DNA from: Chloroflexota bacterium | GTDB lineage: Bacteria > Chloroflexota > Anaerolineae > UBA1429 | DNA: 10,463 bases | NCBI GenBank assembly: GCA_012513595.1 | Contig: JAAZBY010000148.1 | Location: 1 to 10,463 of the forward strand | Direction: 5' to 3' | Shown here: positions 6,833 through 10,463 of the stretch, piece by piece | How positions within the stretch are numbered: position 1 is the first letter of the stretch | How the letters are laid out: each line of letters begins with the position of its first letter | Made by a program: the position numbers and the translations under genes | Notes under the pieces: model-generated | Databases searched by the model: none | The model's input: the letters and a program-made list of their open reading frames with translations, nothing else | What the model was told of the DNA's origin: nothing

Positions 6833-6866
6833 GCGCGCCCGGCCCATCCACACGAGCCGGGCGCGC
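6833..6866 (+). terminator. 11-bp GC hairpin after telA, likely terminator or attenuator stem
   Basis: GCGCGCCCGGC (6833-6843) pairs perfectly with GCCGGGCGCGC (6856-6866) around a 12-base loop. A second copy of the left arm lies at 6796-6806 and, as a 13-base arm (6794-6806), can pair with 6856-6868 instead. There is no T-run. Position after telA suits termination of the operon. Its right arm overlaps another hairpin (6849-6881), so the two exclude each other. Confidence 0.5.
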
Positions 6867-6881
6867 GCCTGTGCTCGTGTG
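6849..6881 (+). promoter_or_regulatory. Alternative 9-bp hairpin ahead of the heparinase-fold gene
   Basis: CACACGAGC (6849-6857) pairs perfectly with GCTCGTGTG (6873-6881) around a 15-base loop. It uses bases 6849-6857, which are the loop and first right-arm bases of the 6833-6866 hairpin, so only one of the two can form in full. It ends 22 bases before the Shine-Dalgarno site at 6903. This layout resembles an attenuator, but could also be a terminator with redundant stems. Confidence 0.4.
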
Positions 6882-6914
6882 TCGCTAGGCCTTGGGACCC
6901 ACAGGAGGAACGTT

Positions 6915-9512
6915 ATGAGGCAGTACCTCGAACCGCTCCGCGCCTACGCCGTCACGCCGCCCGCTGGCCTGCCGCCCGACATCCTGCCCTGGGACCACGC
7001 CGAGCCCTGGGGCCTCGACGGGGCCGCCCGGGCCACCCTCGGTTTCCTTCTCGACGGCGGGGCCCCCGGCCCGCGCCTGGCCGCCCTGGCCGACTATCTG
7101 CTGGCCTTCTCGATCGAGGGGTTCGGCGCGCAGCAGTTCCCCGATGCGCAGCTCCTCAACGGGGCGGCCCTGGCGCTGTGCGGCTACCTGGCCGAGGGGC
7201 ACCATCCCGAGGCGGAGCTGTGGCGCGTCTCCGGGTGCGCCCGGCTGGCCTCGCAGGTGCACTGGCGCAAGGCGGCCCTCAATGACCGCGTCGCCGCCGA
7301 TTGCCTGCTGGCCGTGGCCCGCGTGGCCGATGAGACCGGCCTGCCCGTCCTGGCCGACATCCTGACCCTGCGCGAGCGCATGTGGGGCCAGTTTGTTGAC
7401 CATTCCCGCGCCGAACGCCTGCACGTCTCTGCGGAGGACTATGCCTCCCACCTGCGCGAGCCCGTCCCGCCGGAGCGCCTCGGCGCGCTGATGGCCGGGC
7501 GGGAATGGCAGTGGACGGCCTGCTCGCGCGAGTACCGGCCGGCCAACGCCCTCCAGGGGGCGAACCCCGACCTGGACCTGGCCGATGCCGACAACGCCTG
7601 CCGCAACCTGATTACCTTCCGGGCGCACATGCTGCTGCGCCACCAGTTCGGTAGCGATGTGGACTGGCACCTGCGCCTGTTTGACGACGTCGAATCCACC
7701 GTGAGCCTGGGGGCCATGCCCTTCGTCCGCAACCTGGCCGGCGCCTACAACCAGACGGGCCAGGCCAAGTACGCCGAGGCCGCCGCGCGGCTGCTCTGGT
7801 CCTTCTACCGCGGCGCGCCGCTGCCCAACCACCGCCAGCCGCAGGGCCCCTGGCGCACCCTCGAGGTCGGCAATCGCCAGGCCAACACCTGGCCGGAGGT
7901 GATCGGTGCCCTCGGGCAGACGGAACCCTTTGACGAGGCCCTCCACGCCATGCTGGCCCGCTCCCGGCTGGAGCACATCCGCTACCTCCTGGCCCACTCC
8001 GGCGGGGCGAACAACTGGTACCAGGTCGAGGCGGCCGGGCTGGCCGTGGCGGCGCTCTACTCGCCCGAACTGCGCCACGCCGACACCATCCTGCGGGTGG
8101 CCATGCGCCGGCTGCGCTGGCTGAACTCTTTCGCCTACTATGACGACGGCTTCCAGTTCGAGCTGACCCACGGCTACCACGTCTTCCCCACCTCGTCCAT
8201 GTTCGCCGTCGTGCGGGTGGCCCAGGCGCGCGGGGTGGCGCTGCCGCAGGATTTCGTCGACCTGCTGGCCAAGGCCCACGAGATGTACCTGTACGCCCAG
8301 CAGCCGGATCGCTTCCTGCCGATGTTCAACGACTGCAACCCCCACCCGACCGACCCGGCGCCGCTCCTGGCCGCGGCGGCCGAGGTCTACGGGCGGGACG
8401 ATTTCGTCTGGGGCGCCACCCATGGCCAGCGCGGCCAGGCCCCCGACCACGCCTCGCACGCCTGGGGCTCGGCCGGGCTGTACGCCATGCGCGACTCTTG
8501 GGCGGAGGCGGCCCAATACCTCCTGTTCGACGGGGCCGCCTGGGGCGCCTCGCACCAGCATGAGGACAAGCTGAACTTTATCCTGCACGCCGGCGGGAGG
8601 CTGCTGGTGGGCGACCCGAACATCTACTCTTACTCGCGCACCGAGCTGACGCACTATTTCCGCTCCTCGCGGGCGCACAACGTCGTCCTCATCGACGGGA
8701 TGGGCCAGGCGCGGCGCCTGCGGCCGGAGGCCCGCCTGACCACGCTGGGCGCCAACGAGTGGGTCAGCCGCGAGGGGTTCGATTTCGCCTCCAGCGAGTA
8801 CCTGGAGGGGTATGCGCCCGACCCGTACGAGCCGGCCGCGGGGCCCGTTGCCGCCGACACGCGCTTTACCCACCGCCGGGCCATCTGGTACGTCAAGGGG
8901 GAGTACTGGATCCTGTGCGACCTGATCCGCGGCCCCGCGGACGGCCAGGCGCACACGCTGGAGCAGCTCTTTCACATCGCCCCGCTCTACGAGCCGGGCG
9001 CGGAGGAGCCCTACCGCGCCGGCGCCCTGTGGGCCCAGCCGCAGGAGATCGTCACCCGTGACGAGGGCCTCTCCAACCTGGCCATCCTGCCGGCCGACCC
9101 GGGCCGCCTCACCGTGCGCGCTGAAAAGGGGCAGACCTCGCCGGCGGTGGGCCGGTACGGGGTGCTGGGCGAGTTCCCCGCCTGGGACGTGACCGCCGAG
9201 ATGCGGGCCACCCTGCCCGCCAGGATGGACGCAGTGCTCTTCCCGCTGGCCCCCGGCGAGGGCCTGGGCGATCGCCCCAAGGTGACGCGCCTCCGCGCGG
9301 ACGGGGGGGTCACGGCGCTGCGCGTCACGGGGCGCGGGCTCGACGATACCTTTATCCTCTGCGAGGAGGCCAGCGGGCCGACGGAGGCCGCCGGCGTGGC
9401 CTTTGAGGGGCGCGCTGCGCTGGTCCGCCGGGGCGGGGCGGAAATCTGCGCCTACGCCGTGGACCCGCTCCGCCTGGTGGTGGATGGCCGTGAGGTGACG
9501 CCTGCGGTCTAG
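6915..9512 (+). CDS. Heparinase II/III-fold protein, putative polysaccharide lyase
   Basis: The product is 865 residues. ATG 6915 has a perfect AGGAGG (6903-6908) six bases upstream; an in-frame ATG at 6879 lies within the right arm of the upstream hairpin and lacks such a site. The first 450 or so residues look like the alpha/alpha-barrel of heparinase and alginate lyases: GGANNWYQVEAAGL with N366-N367, and YDDGFQFELTHGYH (409-422) with E416, H419 and Y421. Residues about 530-830 form the beta-sandwich heparinase II/III-like domain, with SHQHEDKLNF (H547, H549, D551) and DPNIYSYSRTELTHYFRSSRAHN. These are the family positions where Asn, His and Tyr carry out beta-elimination of uronic-acid polysaccharides. 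Substrate cannot be told. There is no signal peptide, so the enzyme appears cytoplasmic or exported by another route, which suggests action on imported oligosaccharides. It is monocistronic by its flanking hairpins. Confidence 0.85.
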   Translation: MRQYLEPLRAYAVTPPAGLPPDILPWDHAEPWGLDGAARATLGFLLDGGAPGPRLAALADYLLAFSIEGFGAQQFPDAQLLNGAALALCGYLAEGHHPEAELWRVSGCARLASQVHWRKAALNDRVAADCLLAVARVADETGLPVLADILTLRERMWGQFVDHSRAERLHVSAEDYASHLREPVPPERLGALMAGREWQWTACSREYRPANALQGANPDLDLADADNACRNLITFRAHMLLRHQFGSDVDWHLRLFDDVESTVSLGAMPFVRNLAGAYNQTGQAKYAEAAARLLWSFYRGAPLPNHRQPQGPWRTLEVGNRQANTWPEVIGALGQTEPFDEALHAMLARSRLEHIRYLLAHSGGANNWYQVEAAGLAVAALYSPELRHADTILRVAMRRLRWLNSFAYYDDGFQFELTHGYHVFPTSSMFAVVRVAQARGVALPQDFVDLLAKAHEMYLYAQQPDRFLPMFNDCNPHPTDPAPLLAAAAEVYGRDDFVWGATHGQRGQAPDHASHAWGSAGLYAMRDSWAEAAQYLLFDGAAWGASHQHEDKLNFILHAGGRLLVGDPNIYSYSRTELTHYFRSSRAHNVVLIDGMGQARRLRPEARLTTLGANEWVSREGFDFASSEYLEGYAPDPYEPAAGPVAADTRFTHRRAIWYVKGEYWILCDLIRGPADGQAHTLEQLFHIAPLYEPGAEEPYRAGALWAQPQEIVTRDEGLSNLAILPADPGRLTVRAEKGQTSPAVGRYGVLGEFPAWDVTAEMRATLPARMDAVLFPLAPGEGLGDRPKVTRLRADGGVTALRVTGRGLDDTFILCEEASGPTEAAGVAFEGRAALVRRGGAEICAYAVDPLRLVVDGREVTPAV

Positions 9513-9538
9513 CGCGGCAGGTCTCTGAACGCTGATAG

Positions 9539-9571
9539 AGGGCCCCTACGGCAGCCCGCCGCGGGGGCCCT
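9539..9571 (+). terminator. Terminator-like hairpin after the heparinase-fold gene
   Basis: AGGGCCCC (9539-9546) pairs perfectly with GGGGCCCT (9564-9571); a G.T pair can extend it. The 17-base loop can itself pair (CGGC with GCCG). It starts 27 bases after the stop codon. Only TTGGCGTT follows, so the T-tract is weak. Confidence 0.6.
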
Positions 9572-9636
9572 TGGCGTTACGGGGCGGCGCGGGCGCCCCG
9601 CCGGGCCACGAATCGGCGGGATTCCCCTGCCAATAC

Positions 9637-9665
9637 TCGCAATGCGGCGCGATTTGTGCTATAAG
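9637..9665 (+). promoter_or_regulatory. Promoter-like site ahead of the structured element
   Basis: TATAAG at 9660-9665 sits 17 bases after TCGCAA (9637-9642), in a locally AT-richer patch (GATTTGTGCTATAAGTAG). A transcript would begin near 9672, 30 bases before the paired element at 9702. The -35 match is partial. Confidence 0.4.
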
Positions 9666-9671
9666 TAGGGC

Positions 9672-9893
9672 ATAAGAGTTGGCCTGGGCAACCCCAGACG
9701 GGCCAACGACTGCCGGAGCGGGCCGTGGTCTCCGGGCGCCGTCTGAGATGATACGAAGCATTCGGCGCCGCTGCACTCGCGGAACCTGTGGCAACGTGTC
9801 CTTGGCACAACGGCGTGGCAAGGCTCCAGGGCAGTCGTTGGCGCGCGATCCGACCTACCGGGGGACGCCTGTCTGGAACTGAGCGGCAGACGG
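9672..9893 (+). ncRNA. Candidate structured RNA of unknown class
   Basis: Start and end are estimates. A 5' hairpin (CTGGG 9684-9688 with CCCAG 9693-9697, loop CAAC) precedes a long closing helix: 9702-9714 pairs perfectly with 9830-9842 (13 bp), and GGAGC (9715-9719) continues with GCTCC (9823-9827) across a two-base AG bulge, 18 bp in all. Inside are two hairpins: GGCGCCG/CGGCGCC (9735-9741 with 9763-9769) and TGTG-G-CAA/TTG-G-CACA (9787-9794 with 9802-9809, one G/G mismatch). After it, CTGTCTG (9869-9875) can pair with CAGACGG (9887-9893) with one T.G pair. Together with the upstream promoter-like site this looks like a multi-branched RNA. It matches no RNA class I know. A small non-autonomous mobile element with 13-bp terminal inverted repeats is the main alternative, though no flanking target duplication is seen. 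Confidence 0.4.
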
Positions 9894-9943
9894 CTGAGCC
9901 TGTGCGCCGCCCTCCCGCTGCCGCGGGCCACTCTTCCCACACC

Positions 9944-10027
9944 GACACGCAAAGAGTGCAACTCTGCTGCGCGTGTCTGCCTCCTCCATGGCACCGGTGA
10001 CGGTGCGCCAGCGCCCTGCCCGGGCGC
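9944..10027. other. Cluster of three consecutive hairpins
   Basis: GACACGC (9944-9950) pairs with GCGTGTC (9971-9977), enclosing AGAGT/ACTCT (9953-9957 with 9961-9965). Next come GCACCG/CGGTGC (9991-9996 with 10001-10006) closed by a GTGA loop, a GNRA tetraloop if transcribed, and GCGCCC/GGGCGC (10011-10016 with 10022-10027). They may belong to an RNA or a leader; direction of transcription is not known. Confidence 0.35.
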
Positions 10028-10171
10028 AGAGGTACCCTTTCCCCGGCCAGCGTGGCGTGGCGCCTAGGCGCTCTGCTCGCGGGCACACGCTTTCCTTCCA
10101 CGAAGGCCCTACCCTACATCACGGATCGTCCGCGCGCGCCCTTGGTTCGAGCGCGCACCTGAGCGGGCTAT

Positions 10172-10209
10172 CCACGGTGCGCGTGCGCCGCTGACGCACC
10201 GCCCCGTGG
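10172..10209. other. Hairpin upstream of the lipoprotein gene
   Basis: CCACGGTGCG (10172-10181) pairs with CGCACC (10195-10200) and GTGG (10206-10209), leaving five bases bulged on the right side. It may be a leader or terminator stem. There is no T-run. Confidence 0.3.
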
Positions 10210-10260
10210 CGCCTGGATGGGTGAAGGGTCTTCGGCACCTCGCTTTTGTCTGTCTGAGCG

Positions 10261-10296
10261 CGTGGCGGGGCGCCCCCGGCACATGCCCCGCGCACG
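10261..10296. other. 11-bp hairpin in the leader of the lipoprotein gene
   Basis: CGTGGCGGGGC (10261-10271) pairs with GCCCCGC (10285-10291) and CACG (10293-10296), with one bulged G and a 13-base loop. It lies about 50 bases before the ATG at 10345, so it could be part of the 5' leader of that gene or mark its upstream boundary. Confidence 0.35.
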
Positions 10297-10344
10297 GGCT
10301 CGCTGCGGCCTGGTTTGGTCCGTCCCAGAGGGAGAGGACACATC

Positions 10345-10463
10345 ATGAAGAGAGCGCTGCTACATATCGTGTTGCCGATGGTGATGCTGTTCGTGGCGAC
10401 GGCCTGCGCCACCAGCAACACCGCCAAGCAGGGGCCCCTGGTCGTGCTGGATTGGTCCGGCTA
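10345..10463 (+). CDS. Start of a solute-binding lipoprotein, polyamine-type
   Basis: Only 39 codons are inside the window. The ATG at 10345 follows GGGAGAGGA (about 10330-10338) at a good distance. Residues 1-20 are a lipoprotein signal peptide (MKRALLHIVL, then a hydrophobic core ending VATA) with C21 as the lipidated cysteine. The mature part begins ATSNTAKQGPLVVLDWSG. The LVVLDWSG start of the first beta strand is typical of the PotD-like, spermidine/putrescine-type binding proteins of ABC transporters, although other family 1 solute-binding proteins begin similarly. The permease and ATPase genes would be expected downstream, beyond the edge. No clear promoter is visible; the leader is full of GC hairpins. 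Confidence 0.75.
   Translation, partial: MKRALLHIVLPMVMLFVATACATSNTAKQGPLVVLDWSG

Larger units (their letters stand above)
9513..10344. other. 832-base stretch without a convincing protein gene
   Basis: Open frames on both strands here are low-complexity, Arg/Pro/Ala-rich, lack Shine-Dalgarno sites, and show no recognisable domain; the longest (minus strand, 9577-10101) ends in scrambled repeats of R, A and P. The stretch does hold a terminator-like hairpin (9539-9571), a promoter-like TATAAG (9660-9665), a 141-base element bounded by paired arms (9702-9842), and GC hairpins at 9944-9977, 9991-10006, 10011-10027, 10172-10209 and 10261-10296. No tRNA, rRNA, tmRNA, RNase P or SRP RNA signature was found. 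Confidence 0.6.

Noticed and set aside
5421..6851. Minus-strand open frame of 476 codons opposite telA
   Set aside because: It is antisense to a clear TelA coding region, has no family motif and no ribosome site, and is explained by third-position GC bias.
6885..8975. Long minus-strand open frame (696 codons) opposite the heparinase-fold gene
   Set aside because: It lies entirely antisense to a gene with clear domain motifs and a perfect Shine-Dalgarno site. Its residues are the G/R/V/Q-rich pattern expected when GC-biased codons are read on the other strand.
9741..9755. Possible TPP riboswitch (CTGAGATGATAC resembles the CTGAGA motif)
   Set aside because: The second conserved block (ACCTGATCTGGATAAT-like) and the pairing that joins the two arms are absent, and no thiamin gene follows.
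9702..9842. Integron attC site
   Set aside because: Length (141 bases) and AAC...GTT placement are suggestive, but the arms do not fit the RYYYAAC and GTTRRRY boxes, the arm pairing is too perfect, and no gene cassette or integrase adjoins.
9577..10101. Minus-strand open frame of 174 codons in the intergenic stretch
   Set aside because: Low-complexity Arg/Ala/Pro/Cys composition, no ribosome site, no domain, and it crosses the paired arms of the structured element.
10140..10156. T-loop-like GGTTCGAG suggesting a tRNA or tmRNA end
   Set aside because: The flanking bases do not form a T-arm, and no acceptor, D or anticodon arm can be placed upstream.

Overview
The window is very GC-rich DNA (roughly 70% or more G+C by eye) with strong G/C bias at third codon positions, Shine-Dalgarno-led genes, lipoprotein signals and TATAAT-like -10 elements. 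Protein content (a VWA/solute-binding lipoprotein with XpaC and TelA, a secreted CAP-domain protein with a short YLPI-type segment after its signal peptide, a Vps62-like protein, a heparinase II/III-fold protein) fits a Chloroflexota bacterium such as Anaerolineae or Caldilineae relatives. This taxonomic call is inference; no rRNA or marker gene is present, and a high-GC actinomycete-like genome cannot be fully excluded.

Layout. (1) Positions 1-1357, minus strand: a two-gene operon of a four-helix membrane protein followed, with an ATGA overlap, by a Vps62-like protein that runs off the left edge. (2) 1487-2011, minus: a secreted CAP (SCP/PR1) domain protein. (3) 2012-2202: a divergent control region with a -10 element on each strand and an inverted repeat near each -35 position. 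(4) 2203-6791, plus: the core of the window, a four-gene operon encoding a lipoprotein with a solute-binding domain fused to a VWA domain, an XpaC-like membrane protein, a second membrane-anchored solute-binding-like protein, and TelA. (5) 6792-6914: a leader or terminator region with two hairpins that cannot form together. (6) 6915-9509 plus stop: a large heparinase II/III-fold protein. (7) 9513-10344: about 830 bases without a convincing gene but with a terminator, a promoter-like site, a 141-base element closed by an 18-bp helix, and further hairpins. (8) 10345 to the right edge: the start of a lipoprotein resembling the binding protein of a polyamine-type ABC transporter.

How the genes may work together. 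TelA and XpaC are commonly encoded side by side and have been tied by comparative genomics to tellurite resistance and envelope stress responses. Here they sit between and after two related solute-binding-like proteins, one carrying a metal-ion-dependent adhesion (VWA) domain, and no ABC permease or ATPase is present in the operon. The simplest reading is an envelope-located sensing or assembly module: extracytoplasmic ligand binding and VWA contacts outside, XpaC in the membrane, TelA coiled-coil protein inside. This is inference from gene content. It is the best candidate in the window for a poorly described system.
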